Notes under the pieces: generated by a model
Seen by the model: the letters and a program-made list of their open reading frames with translations, nothing else
The model's database searches: none
Told to the model about the DNA's origin: nothing
Program-made: the position numbers and the translations under genes
Source of the DNA: Thalassobacillus devorans
Lineage (GTDB): Bacteria > Bacillota > Bacilli > Bacillales > Halobacillaceae
NCBI RefSeq assembly: GCF_900176565.1
Contig: NZ_FXEH01000006.1
Location: 682,001-746,000 of the forward strand
Length of the DNA stretch: 64,000 nucleotides
Direction: 5' to 3'
Shown: piece after piece, positions 51,858-60,622 of the stretch
How positions within the stretch are numbered: the stretch's first letter is position 1
Layout of the letters: every line of letters begins with the position of its first letter

Positions 51858-52403
51858 ATGATGAGTCATGAATGTGCTGGAATGAATATAGACAGCAGAT
51901 CCACACAACTTTGTGCAGCCTTACAGCACTTGAAGGATGAGCATCCAAAGCTTGAAGAAATGATGAAAAAATTACAGCTGGCAGCAACACAAACAAAAGT
52001 AACCACAGCAGAGCAGATCACCCACTTGCTTGCTCTCCGGGAAGCGGTCGTATCTTTTATGGAACAGCTCATTCCCCATTCTGAGAAAGAAGAAGGCGTT
52101 TTATTCCCGATGATGGGCAAGTATATTGGTACCAGTACCGGTCCGCTTGTCGTCATGGAATATGAGCATGATCTGGCAAAAGAGAGCTTTGAGTCTTTTC
52201 TGAATGGGACAGAAAATGTATCCGAAATCGAGGATCCTGCGCGTTTGAACCTCCACGTCCTCGAAGGGTGCACCACACTATTTTCTCATTTCAATAAAGA
52301 AGAAAACGTACTGTTCCCGATGGCGGAAAATGTGCTTACAGATGAAGATAAGGAAAAACTGGCGGAGGCCTACCAAGTTTCCACAATAAAAAGACACGGC
52401 TAG
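51858..52403 (+). CDS. hemerythrin-domain protein
   Basis: A 181-residue four-helix protein. Candidate di-iron ligands: His29 (DEHPKL), His74 with Glu78 (LIPHSEKEEGVLFPM), His104 (EYEHD), His144 and Glu148 (FSHFNKEENVLFPM). Bacterial members bind oxygen or nitric oxide or help repair iron-sulfur clusters (RIC/ScdA type). ATG 51858 follows AAAAGGAGTGGCTG; the upstream in-frame start lies before that site. The FNR-type promoter suggests induction when oxygen is low. A terminator follows. Confidence 0.9.
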   Translation: MMSHECAGMNIDSRSTQLCAALQHLKDEHPKLEEMMKKLQLAATQTKVTTAEQITHLLALREAVVSFMEQLIPHSEKEEGVLFPMMGKYIGTSTGPLVVMEYEHDLAKESFESFLNGTENVSEIEDPARLNLHVLEGCTTLFSHFNKEENVLFPMAENVLTDEDKEKLAEAYQVSTIKRHG

Positions 52404-52425
52404 CTCACCGGCCGTGTCATTTTTC
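52393..52425 (+). terminator. terminator after the hemerythrin gene
   Basis: GACACGGC pairs with GCCGTGTC around a 10-base loop, followed by ATTTTT. It overlaps the 3' end of the convergent hydrolase gene. Confidence 0.78.
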
Positions 52426-53361
52426 CTGCTGTAAAAACTTACGAATAAAGGAGAAAACCAGTGACCTGACTTCTTCTGATTCATTAAAAAGCGCATGTTG
52501 GGCGTGATCGATCTGGACCAGGGTCAACCGACGAAACTTCTTTTGCAAAAACTTCATATTATAACGCCATGCTACAGTCCTGTCTTGATTGCCCTGAAGG
52601 ACGAACGTCGGCGTGTGCGTCACAGGGTAACTTTTCAGCTTCCTGTTCCAATTGAGCATGGCACCGACCCAGTCCAGCGGAATAGCCCGGCTCTGCAGGG
52701 GGTCGATTTTCCGTAATTTCAAATAATGCTCGTCAGAAGAATTAACCCGGAAATTCCGTTTTACTTCCTGTAGGAAGGGAACGATTTTTGCTAAATAATA
52801 GCCAATTACTGTCCCGTACCAATGCTCGGAATGGACGAGCGGAGCGGCCAGTATCACTTTGTCAAAGATGTGGTCATGGTTATTCAGCACATAATCGATC
52901 GCGATTGCTCCCCCGGTGCTATGACCGATCACATAGAAGGGACCGCTCCTTTCTTTTTTTGCCTGGGAAAGCAGCTGTTCGAGAGATTGGACATAATCCG
53001 AAAATCGTTCCACGGAGGCTGTTTCCCCGTCAGAAAGCCCATGACCTTCCAGGTCATAGCTGATTACAGTGTAATTTAATTCATTTAAAAATCTGATAAT
53101 ATGCTTGAGATGGCCGACGTGATCCAAATAGCCATGCAGCAAGAAGACCGTTCCTTTCGAGTGTTTTGGTGCGAACATCTGGACGAGCTTCTTCGTACCA
53201 TTCGTTTCCACCTTTCCAAAATGAAAGGAGACTCCTGTTGTATTCAATCCATAATAATTTAAATAGGCAGCTACATCCTGGTTTATTTCTACTGGTTGGC
53301 TGAAATCAAACGTGTTATTCCAGCGTGATAAACGCTCCAGTACAGCTGTGATATTTTTCAT
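52417..53361 (-). CDS. alpha/beta hydrolase (lysophospholipase-like)
   Basis: A 314-residue hydrolase of the monoacylglycerol lipase / PldB type. The oxyanion motif is FLLHGYLDH (about residues 91-99), the nucleophile elbow IGHSTGGA (Ser near 165), the acid in GNQDRTV and the His in IDHAQHALFNE. No signal peptide, so cytosolic; substrate probably a lipid ester. Convergent with the hemerythrin gene. Confidence 0.88.
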   Translation of the reverse strand: MKNITAVLERLSRWNNTFDFSQPVEINQDVAAYLNYYGLNTTGVSFHFGKVETNGTKKLVQMFAPKHSKGTVFLLHGYLDHVGHLKHIIRFLNELNYTVISYDLEGHGLSDGETASVERFSDYVQSLEQLLSQAKKERSGPFYVIGHSTGGAIAIDYVLNNHDHIFDKVILAAPLVHSEHWYGTVIGYYLAKIVPFLQEVKRNFRVNSSDEHYLKLRKIDPLQSRAIPLDWVGAMLNWNRKLKSYPVTHTPTFVLQGNQDRTVAWRYNMKFLQKKFRRLTLVQIDHAQHALFNESEEVRSLVFSFIRKFLQQEK

Positions 53362-53592
53362 TACTATTTCCCCTTGCTCCTACGTTTTTTACTAGTATCA
53401 CCACGTACGTTTTTTAGAAACATAAGTTACCATCAGTCCGGACTCTTTTAGATAATTAACAATATTTGGACTTATTTACCAGGTTACTTCCATGGTTGTT
53501 CCTGACAAATTCTATACCGCTAGTTAATCGAACTTTGCTATGTTATAGTAACACTAATTGTGCCATCTACCATATAGGAAAGGGTCGAGATC

Positions 53593-54429
53593 GTGATAGA
53601 GAGACATAAAGAAGTGAGAGAATTTATCAGTGAAAAAGTTAAAAGTCAGAAGAGCCAATTGCGGGAGAATCTCCGCTTACACAAAGAAGACTATAAGGAC
53701 AACATAGCGAATAACGCTGATAACCTGGTGCAATGGCGGGGAGATCTCATTGAGTTATATGCAGAAACCATTGTACTGGACATGGAAGAGACGGAAAAGA
53801 AGGTGGCTGAATGGGGAAATAAAGTATCGGATTTTCTGGTCAACATTCAAATGCCGCTGGATTTAGCGCTCGAAGAAATACGCTATTATCGGAATATGAT
53901 CGGGGAAATCATTCGGGACACGGGAGAAGAAGTATCGTTATCTCTGCGTGACTTCTATGACTTGGTGTCTTCCTTTGACCTGGTTGTCGATCAAGTTGTC
54001 GAAATCATCAGTGTTTCCTATATGAAAAAATACAACCAGAAAATGAACGCAACTCAGTCTGAAATCAATGAACTATCGGTTCCAATTATCGAGATTACAG
54101 AAAGCGTCGCTGTCCTGCCCTTAGTCGGTGCGGTTGACACCCAACGGGCCCAGCTGTTGATGGACCATGCGTTATCGGAAAGCTCAAAAAATGATTACGA
54201 TTATTTCATCATTGACGTATCCGGTGTGCCCGTCATCGATACGATGGTGGCTCACCAGATTTTCAAGGTCATCCGTGGGTTAAAACTGATCGGCGTTGAA
54301 GTCAAAATGAGCGGCGTACGGCCGGAAATTGCCCAGACGATGGTGCAGCTTGGGGTAGACTTTGAAGACACCCTGTCTTTTTCCAGCCTTCATCGTGCAT
54401 TGGACTATATCGGATTCGGACTCAAATAA
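53593..54429 (+). CDS. RsbR-family stressosome protein (STAS domain)
   Basis: A 278-residue RsbR paralog. The N-terminal half (residues 1-150) is helical and globin-like, the sensor part in this family; the C-terminal STAS domain (about 160-275) has IIEITESVAVLPLVGAVDT and FIIDVSGVPVIDTMVAHQ, the latter with the Thr region phosphorylated by RsbT. It would join a stressosome with RsbS and RsbT to control sigma-B. No rsbS/rsbT nearby, as is usual for the extra paralogs. GTG start. Confidence 0.9.
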   Translation: MIERHKEVREFISEKVKSQKSQLRENLRLHKEDYKDNIANNADNLVQWRGDLIELYAETIVLDMEETEKKVAEWGNKVSDFLVNIQMPLDLALEEIRYYRNMIGEIIRDTGEEVSLSLRDFYDLVSSFDLVVDQVVEIISVSYMKKYNQKMNATQSEINELSVPIIEITESVAVLPLVGAVDTQRAQLLMDHALSESSKNDYDYFIIDVSGVPVIDTMVAHQIFKVIRGLKLIGVEVKMSGVRPEIAQTMVQLGVDFEDTLSFSSLHRALDYIGFGLK

Positions 54430-54465
54430 AAATAGACATGCCAGGTGCTGGCGTGTCTATTTTTC
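54430..54465 (+). terminator. terminator after the RsbR gene
   Basis: AAATAGACA and GCCA pair with TGGC and TGTCTATTT, followed by a T-run. The first unit of array H starts in that run. Confidence 0.8.
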
Positions 54466-54637
54466 TCTTATATGGAGCATTTGTCTCATACTCCATGAAA
54501 AATTCTCTTTTATTTTTGATTTTGTCTAATATAATTCCAAAATCGGCTCTCTTATTTGCAGAATTGTCACTGATACCTATCCAGTGTCTGGTAATGATTA
54601 CACTTGTCTCTTATACGCTGCGAAAACTCACTTATTA
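54464..54637. repeat. phased repeat array H (word TTGTCTCTTAT, 20-21-bp period)
   Basis: About nine degenerate units; TCTC-type cores start near 54464, 54484, 54504, 54525, 54548, 54567, 54587, 54607 and 54627. The word is the reverse complement of ATAAGAGACAA in arrays C, D and G, so the array is oriented with mnmH on the minus strand. The unit nearest mnmH includes its TGA stop codon. One unit (TTTGTCTAATAT) is intermediate between the AAGAGACAA and TACTAGACA words. Confidence 0.75.
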
Positions 54638-55692
54638 TGCACAGCTGGCTTATCCCCCGATATGGTTTGGGCCAGCTCGTCGACATGCGCCGTTACAAGT
54701 TGTTCAGCCTCCTCCAGGGTTTCAAAAAAGACGTGACGGATGGAGCCGTCATTGTTTTTCTCTGCATGTTTATATTTCGGATCATAATAATGTAGGAGCA
54801 GCTGTTCAATGACGGTTCGGTAATCACGCGCCTTCAGTGCCTCAGTTATGATACGTTGAGCCTCTGGCGGGGTTCTTTTTTCAATCACTTCCCAGGCTGC
54901 CTCAATCGCTTCATGGTGCTTGTCCGGCTGGTACGTGGATAGAATCGTATCGACCCGGACAGGGATGGACGTATGCACCTGAATACGCGGGCCGGTCTGT
55001 TTTCCTTCTATAATAAATGCGGGAACCTCAATGTTACCGAGGCGTTTGCTTTCTGATTCAATGATATAGTAGTCGGTTTCCCCAATTTCCTGGATTCGCT
55101 GCCACAAACGGACATCAAAATCCTTTTGACTGCGGTCCGGCAAATCGACACGACCAAACACAGAACCGCGATGGGCAGCAAGCCCTTCCAGGTCAATGAC
55201 CGGGTACCGCTTATTAGACAGGCGCTCCAGTATTTCCGTTTTCTTCGTACCCGTCAATCCTTCCAATACAATGAAAGTCCGATTCAGACGCGCTGTCGCT
55301 TCCAGGTCTGCCACGACCTTTTTGCGGAACGAACGGATGCCGCCTTCCAGCTGATAGCATTTCAATCCCATCAGTTCAAAAATTGTTGCCAGTGTCCGGC
55401 TCCGCATGCCACCACGCCAGCAATAAATGATCAGTGGCTTTTTGCCAGAAATATTTTTTGCCTGCTGGTAAAAATCCGGGAGCTTCGGTGACACGAGTGA
55501 AATACCGAGGTCTTTCGCTGCTTCTTTCCCAACCTGCTTGTATGTAGTTCCAATCGTGACACGCTCTTCATTAGAAAAAATCGGCATGTTGATGGCACCG
55601 GGGATATGGAATTCTGCATACTCTTTCGGAGTCCGGACATCAAGGACGGGACAGTTCATCTCCAAAGCTTCCGCTATCGTCACTTTCTTCAT
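54628..55692 (-). CDS. mnmH: tRNA 2-selenouridine synthase (rhodanese/P-loop protein)
   Basis: A 354-residue protein with an N-terminal rhodanese domain (residues 1-125; active Cys91 in LIIYCWRGGMRSRT) and a P-loop domain (GLTGTKKTEIL near residue 140). MnmH exchanges sulfur for selenium, or adds geranyl, at the wobble 2-thiouridine of some tRNAs, using selenophosphate. The ATG at 55692 after CAGGTGAAA is preferred to the GTG three codons upstream. selD is not in the window. The stop codon sits in the edge of array H. Confidence 0.9.
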   Translation of the reverse strand: MKKVTIAEALEMNCPVLDVRTPKEYAEFHIPGAINMPIFSNEERVTIGTTYKQVGKEAAKDLGISLVSPKLPDFYQQAKNISGKKPLIIYCWRGGMRSRTLATIFELMGLKCYQLEGGIRSFRKKVVADLEATARLNRTFIVLEGLTGTKKTEILERLSNKRYPVIDLEGLAAHRGSVFGRVDLPDRSQKDFDVRLWQRIQEIGETDYYIIESESKRLGNIEVPAFIIEGKQTGPRIQVHTSIPVRVDTILSTYQPDKHHEAIEAAWEVIEKRTPPEAQRIITEALKARDYRTVIEQLLLHYYDPKYKHAEKNNDGSIRHVFFETLEEAEQLVTAHVDELAQTISGDKPAVHNK

Positions 55693-55820
55693 CGATTTCA
55701 CCTGCTTTATACCTGAGTGTGTATGGTCAGTATAACATGCCCGGCTTACATTTTTCCTTTCGCGTCAACTTAGGTTAGAATATAGGAAGAAAGTATCTGT
55801 TCAAGAAAGGATATCAACCT

Positions 55821-56981
55821 ATGGCAAATCATGAGAATTCGGCCAGCACCTGGCCTCTATTAGACACACTAGCCCCATTCCTGCAGCAGGCATGGGAGAA
55901 CTCCAAATTCCAGAAACCGACCGAAATTCAAAAACAGGCGATTCCGCCGATTTTAGAGGGGAAAGACGTGCTCGCTGAGGCACCGACAGGAAGCGGGAAG
56001 ACGCTTGCGTATCTTTTCCCCGTCCTGCAGAAAATCGATCCCGAGAAGAAAGATACCCAGGCTGTCATTCTGGCCTCTTCGCGTGAGCTCGTCATGCAAA
56101 TCCATGAAGAAATGCAAGTATGGAGTGCCGGAAGCGGTATTTCGAGTGCCACGCTTATTGGGGGCGCCAACATTAAGCGACAGTTGGACAAGCTGAAAAA
56201 GCATCCGCGTATCATTATCGGAACACCAGGCCGCGTCCACGAGCTGATTAAAAAGAAGAAACTGAAAATGCATGAAGTAAAGACGCTCGTGCTTGATGAA
56301 GGCGATCAGCTGCTGGCTCCCGAGCATAAAGGGACGCTCGAAGATATTATTAAAAGTACGCTGGCAGACCGTCAGCTGCTGCTATTTTCGGCAACATTGC
56401 CAAAGGTGAGTGAGCTGGAAGCGCAGCGCCTGATGAAGGATCCGGAGATTGTCCGGGTCGGGACAGAATCCGAAAAGCCGGACGTCGACCATGGGTACCT
56501 TATTACCGATGCCCGGAAAAAGGTAGACACGCTGAAGCGTCTGACCGTAATTGAAGCGTTTAGGGGGCTCGTTTTTGTGAGAGATATCGGTAACCTGAAT
56601 GTGCTGGCTGAAAAATTACGTTTTAAAGGGCTGTCGATTGGTGTCATCCACGGCGATTCGAAAAAAGAAGACCGGGTAAAGACACTGAAAGCTTTCCGGG
56701 AAGAGAAGTTAGCGCTACTATTGGCGACCGATGTGGCGGCTCGCGGCCTTGACATTCCGTCGCTGAAGTACGTCATCAATTACGATCTTCCTGATGAAAC
56801 GAGCCAGTATGTCCATCGTGCCGGCCGAACAGGACGAGTTGGATCCCCAGTAGATGGCAACGTTATTTCACTCGTAACCGGAGACGATATCAAAAAGATC
56901 GTCAAAATCAGTAAAGAACTCAACATCGATATTACAGAAAAGCAGATGTATCACGGTGAATTAATAGATGCCCGAAAGTAA
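55821..56981 (+). CDS. DEAD-box-type RNA helicase (YfmL-like)
   Basis: A 386-residue two-domain helicase with no long tail. Motifs: Q-motif FQKPTEIQKQAIPP, Walker A APTGSGKT, TPGRVHEL, SAT, VIHGD, ATDVAARGLDIP and HRAGRTGR. Motif II reads LDEGDQLL, so DEGD in place of DEAD. Size and pattern resemble B. subtilis YfmL, a ribosome-assembly helicase; CshC-type roles are also possible. It is 15 bases upstream of dsdA and may be co-transcribed with it. Confidence 0.9.
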   Translation: MANHENSASTWPLLDTLAPFLQQAWENSKFQKPTEIQKQAIPPILEGKDVLAEAPTGSGKTLAYLFPVLQKIDPEKKDTQAVILASSRELVMQIHEEMQVWSAGSGISSATLIGGANIKRQLDKLKKHPRIIIGTPGRVHELIKKKKLKMHEVKTLVLDEGDQLLAPEHKGTLEDIIKSTLADRQLLLFSATLPKVSELEAQRLMKDPEIVRVGTESEKPDVDHGYLITDARKKVDTLKRLTVIEAFRGLVFVRDIGNLNVLAEKLRFKGLSIGVIHGDSKKEDRVKTLKAFREEKLALLLATDVAARGLDIPSLKYVINYDLPDETSQYVHRAGRTGRVGSPVDGNVISLVTGDDIKKIVKISKELNIDITEKQMYHGELIDARK

Positions 56982-56996
56982 TAAGGAGAGTCGTAT

Positions 56997-58313
56997 ATGA
57001 CAGAGGAAATCGCTGGAAAAACGATGGCTGAATGGCAGGCGGAGTATCCGCTGCTGAAAGAGATCGTGGCAACAGAAGAAGTTTTCTGGGAAAATCCGGA
57101 TTATCGGCCACACGCTCTTGGGGATGTGGTGTCGAGGGAAGAGCTGGATGAAGCGGCTGCCTTGTTCGAGCGCTTTTTACCTTTTTTGAAAAAAGCATTT
57201 CCGGAGGTAGACCTGCCTTCGGAAGGAATTGTTTCCCCCCTCCGGGAGATAGCGGGAATGAAAAAGAAACTCGAGGCTGCTGAGGGTGTTACTATTACAG
57301 GTGATTTGTGGCTGAAATGCGACCATGAACTGCCGATAGCAGGTTCGATCAAAGCCCGCGGAGGATTTTACGAAATCCTCCAGTATGCCGAACAGCTGGC
57401 GATCGACCATGGTATGCTCGCAAAGTCCGATGACTATAGCAAGCTGTATGGAGAGCCGTTCAAAAGCTTTTACTCCAACTATTCCATCGCGGTAGGATCG
57501 ACCGGGAATCTTGGTCTCAGCATCGGGATCATCAGCGCAAAAATCGGGTTCCAGGTCACGGTTCATATGTCACAGGACGCGAAACAATGGAAAAAAGATT
57601 TACTTCGAAGTTATGGTGTGATGGTCGTCGAGCACCCTGCCGATTTTAGTGTGGCGGTGGAAAAGGGCAGGGAGATGTGCCGTAACGATGAGAACTGTTA
57701 TTTCGTTGATGATGAAGATTCCAAGAACCTTTTCCTCGGCTATACAGTCGCTGCCAAAGAAGTCGCGCGTCAACTGAAAGAGGAAGGCGTGACGATCGAT
57801 GCCGCCCATCCGCTGATCGTCTATCTTCCATGCGGGGTCGGCGGAGGACCGGGCGGTGTCGCGTACGGCTTGAAGGAGGTTTACGGGGAGCATGTTCACT
57901 GTCTGTTCGCCGAGCCTACCCATGCGCCATCGATGTTACTGGGTCTGCTGACCGGTCTTCACCACAAGATTTCCGTTCAGGATTTTGGCATTGATAATAT
58001 TACAGAAGCAGATGGTCTTGCTGTCGGTCGTCCATCCGGGTTCGTCGCTCCCATTTTACAACAGCTGATTGCCGGTATTTATACGGTGGAGGACCGGGAG
58101 CTGTTTAAAATGCTGTACCACCTTTACTCCAGCGAAAAACTGTTCCTGGAACCATCCGCCCTCGCCGGTATGTATGGACCAGCCCAGGTGACCGGCAAAC
58201 GGCTGTTCGAAAATCTTGATCAGGCGACCCATCTTGTCTGGTCGACAGGCGGAAATCTGGTACCCGAAAAAGATCGAGAAGCTATGATCAACAAAGGAAA
58301 AGCCACCCTTTAG
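56997..58313 (+). CDS. dsdA: D-serine ammonia-lyase
   Basis: A 438-residue PLP enzyme of the tryptophan-synthase-beta fold. The PLP lysine is Lys119 in PIAGSIKARGGFYE, the phosphate-binding loop is GSTGNLGLSIGI, and PCGVGGGPGGVAYG with the ending LVWSTGGNLVP are typical DsdA features. It degrades D-serine to pyruvate and ammonia, detoxifying an amino acid that interferes with wall and pantothenate synthesis. AAGGAGAGTCGTAT precedes the ATG. Its stop codon lies in a terminator hairpin. Confidence 0.94.
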   Translation: MTEEIAGKTMAEWQAEYPLLKEIVATEEVFWENPDYRPHALGDVVSREELDEAAALFERFLPFLKKAFPEVDLPSEGIVSPLREIAGMKKKLEAAEGVTITGDLWLKCDHELPIAGSIKARGGFYEILQYAEQLAIDHGMLAKSDDYSKLYGEPFKSFYSNYSIAVGSTGNLGLSIGIISAKIGFQVTVHMSQDAKQWKKDLLRSYGVMVVEHPADFSVAVEKGREMCRNDENCYFVDDEDSKNLFLGYTVAAKEVARQLKEEGVTIDAAHPLIVYLPCGVGGGPGGVAYGLKEVYGEHVHCLFAEPTHAPSMLLGLLTGLHHKISVQDFGIDNITEADGLAVGRPSGFVAPILQQLIAGIYTVEDRELFKMLYHLYSSEKLFLEPSALAGMYGPAQVTGKRLFENLDQATHLVWSTGGNLVPEKDREAMINKGKATL

Positions 58314-58330
58314 CGAGAGTGGCTTTTCCC
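58298..58330 (+). terminator. terminator at the end of dsdA
   Basis: GAAAAGCCAC pairs with GTGGCTTTTC; the 5' arm is in the last codons of dsdA. A second GC-rich hairpin (ACACCCCGG region, 58335-58379) follows. Confidence 0.7.
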
Positions 58331-58400
58331 AGTTTTTGGAGGGCTCCGGGGTAGTGGACGAAACACCCCGGGTCCTCCAGAAAATGGAAAAATACGTAAA

Positions 58401-58453
58401 AAAATAAGGCAGTCCCAAAAGTCTATCAAAGACTTTGCTGGGACAGCCTTTTG
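58401..58453 (-). terminator. terminator after the desaturase gene
   Basis: On the minus strand AAGGCTGTCCCA pairs with TGGGACTGCCTT, with an inner AAGTCTTTGA/TAGACTT stem, followed by TATTTTTTTA. Confidence 0.85.
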
Positions 58454-59512
58454 TTATTTTCTTAACTTCAATCGACGGAATTTAATGTTTTTCGGGTCAA
58501 GGCCACTGCCAAGCGACCGGTACAGCTTGCCGTATTTTGGATCGGCGAGCTTGTTGTCTTTATAGTAGACGCGCGGTGTCTTCCATAATGCGAGCAATGC
58601 TTCTCCAAGCGGCATCTCATGGTAACGTTCCGGCCAGAATTTTTTAATCTGCTCTTTGACAAGTGGATAATACTTCGGGTTCATCCCCGGGAACAAATGA
58701 TGCTCTGTATGATAAGAAAAGTTAAAGTGAAGTACATCCACCCACTTGGGAACCGTTACCGTCAAACTGTTTGCCAGTGGATCATTGATCGGGGTAATCG
58801 GGTTAAGCCTGTGATTCGTTGAAATATACCCCATTACAATCAGGTTGGCAATCAATAATGGGATGAAAAAGGCAAACAGCCAGTTGGTCAAGCCCATGAC
58901 AAATAACAGACTGATCCAGAAACCCCACGGCAAGACGACCTGAAGCCATACCACCGGCTGCTTCTTCGGTTTGAATTCTTTCACATAGGTAAAGAACATT
59001 TTCAATGAATGGGCCGAAAATTGTACGGCCAGGGATGCGAACGCGAATGTCGCGCGGACAAATAGCGGCAGCCGGTAGACCCAATGGAAAATTTTCATTT
59101 TTGATATCTTTTCTAATGTCGGCCAGGCGTCGGGATCTTTTTCCTCATGCTGGGTATGGACATGGTGAATCATGTTGTGCCATTTTCTCCATAGCTTCGG
59201 TCCGGTGCTTAACGGGAAGAAAGCGATCGCGCCCAGTAAATCACGGAGCCACGGTTTCCGGACAACCGTGCCATGGAGAATTTCATGTCCGAGAAATCCT
59301 AGTCCGGCAAAGCTGAACCCGATAATCACGGAAAGGGTAAGGTTGAGAAGCGGATGCAATTCGAATAGACCAATGGTCAGGAATGCCGCTATCGTCACAA
59401 TCATATAGGCCAATCCTCCAAATAAACGGGTGGGAACTGGCTTGAACACTCCTTTAGGCAAGTGCGGTTTGATTTGTTTGGCATACCAGCTGAACGAATG
59501 AAGGTCGTGCAT
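58454..59512 (-). CDS. membrane fatty acid desaturase
   Basis: A 352-residue membrane di-iron desaturase. The three histidine boxes are HEILH (76-80), HNMIHH (112-117) and HTEHH (about 266-270). Four to six membrane helices place the boxes on the cytosolic side. It introduces double bonds into membrane lipid acyl chains, as B. subtilis Des does in the cold, although sequence pattern (HxxxH, HxxxHH, HxxHH) is common to several subgroups. No desKR-type regulators adjacent. Monocistronic. Confidence 0.92.
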   Translation of the reverse strand: MHDLHSFSWYAKQIKPHLPKGVFKPVPTRLFGGLAYMIVTIAAFLTIGLFELHPLLNLTLSVIIGFSFAGLGFLGHEILHGTVVRKPWLRDLLGAIAFFPLSTGPKLWRKWHNMIHHVHTQHEEKDPDAWPTLEKISKMKIFHWVYRLPLFVRATFAFASLAVQFSAHSLKMFFTYVKEFKPKKQPVVWLQVVLPWGFWISLLFVMGLTNWLFAFFIPLLIANLIVMGYISTNHRLNPITPINDPLANSLTVTVPKWVDVLHFNFSYHTEHHLFPGMNPKYYPLVKEQIKKFWPERYHEMPLGEALLALWKTPRVYYKDNKLADPKYGKLYRSLGSGLDPKNIKFRRLKLRK

Positions 59513-59804
59513 ATTCAGACTCCTTTCATAGAAGGAAAGATAATATTTTATTGCTTCTCATCGTATCAAGGCATATTCCTCTAGTCAATGAGTAATTATT
59601 ACCTGGTATTAATATGTAGTATAAATTGAAAAATTATTCCATAAAAAGGGTATCCACCTTGTCATAGCGAATAGATAATGGTAGATGAGTGACGTTTGAA
59701 AAATTTACTCTTAGATTCCTGTCAGGATATTGAACATATCCAGTTCGTCCTTTCATAAAATCATTAATAACAACCATTTTACGTGGAGCAGAGGAGTGAT
59801 AAGT

Positions 59805-59987
59805 GTGGGAGAACTCGTTCACTTCCCCCATAAAAGCATCCGGCTGACCAATGAGGAACTGGCGATTTATTGGAGCATCAGAGCCCGGCTGGAAAAAGCA
59901 GCGACCCTGGAGGAGATCCGCAAGCTTCGACATGATGTCAAAGCGTTTCGCCACCGTCTTGCCGCAAAATACGGTATCCCTTTATAG
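59805..59987 (+). CDS. small basic protein of unknown function
   Basis: A 60-residue protein beginning GELVHFPHKSIRLTNEELAI, with a basic helical C-terminal half (EEIRKLRHDVKAFRHRLAAK). GTG at 59805 follows GAGGAGTGATAAGT; the frame extends upstream without a better start. It lies 49 bases before the YjbQ-family gene and may share its transcript. Not a family I can name. Confidence 0.6.
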   Translation: MGELVHFPHKSIRLTNEELAIYWSIRARLEKAATLEEIRKLRHDVKAFRHRLAAKYGIPL

Positions 59988-60036
59988 GGGAGGTTTGAAG
60001 CCACCACTCTCCTTGGTATAGGATGAGGGAGAGGTG

Positions 60037-60444
60037 ATGAAAATGTTGAAACAGTTCGATGTGAAAACCGATCGACGTGACCAAATGCTGGATATTACCA
60101 GTGAAATCGAATCGTTCCTGAAAGAAAAAAGGGTGGAGGAAGGCATCGTCGTCGTTTCTTCCCTGCACACGACGGCCGGGATTACTGTCAATGAAAATGC
60201 CGACCCCGATGTAAAGACGGATATGCTGATGCGACTGGATGAGGTGTATCCATGGGATCACCCTAAAGACCGCCATGCGGAAGGAAACACGGCATCCCAT
60301 TTAAAAACCAGTACAGTTGGTCATGCCCAGACATTAATTATCAAAGACGGGAAGCTGCAGTTAGGAACGTGGCAAGGGGTTTATTTCTGTGAGTTCGACG
60401 GCCCTCGTAACCGGAAGTTTCTCGTGAAAATTATTCCAGATTAA
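60037..60444 (+). CDS. YjbQ family protein (UPF0047)
   Basis: A 135-residue beta-rich protein. The family signature [19 protein letters not shown] and [20 protein letters not shown] with [15 protein letters not shown] is complete, including the conserved His, Glu and Asp positions. Members have weak thiamine phosphate synthase activity in vitro; true function is not settled. ATG 60037 follows GAGGGAGAGG; the neighbouring ATG at 60043 is also possible. Confidence 0.9.
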   Translation: MKMLKQFDVKTDRRDQMLDITSEIESFLKEKRVEEGIVVVSSLHTTAGITVNENADPDVKTDMLMRLDEVYPWDHPKDRHAEGNTASHLKTSTVGHAQTLIIKDGKLQLGTWQGVYFCEFDGPRNRKFLVKIIPD

Positions 60445-60445
60445 A

Positions 60446-60480
60446 ACCAGGACCAGTAAATGGTGCTGGTTCTTTTTTTG
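60446..60480 (+). terminator. terminator after the YjbQ gene
   Basis: AACCAG and GACC pair with GGT and CTGGTT, followed by a run of seven T. Confidence 0.8.
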
Positions 60481-60622
60481 CTCAAGATTAGGGATGGAAA
60501 GGCATACATAAAAATGAAGAAAGTAAGCGTCAGAAAGGCGGAATTATCTGAAACGTTTTAAAGAAATAATGGCGTGGTATCCATGGACTAGCAGAAAAAG
60601 ACAAATGCATGGAGGTTAAAAC

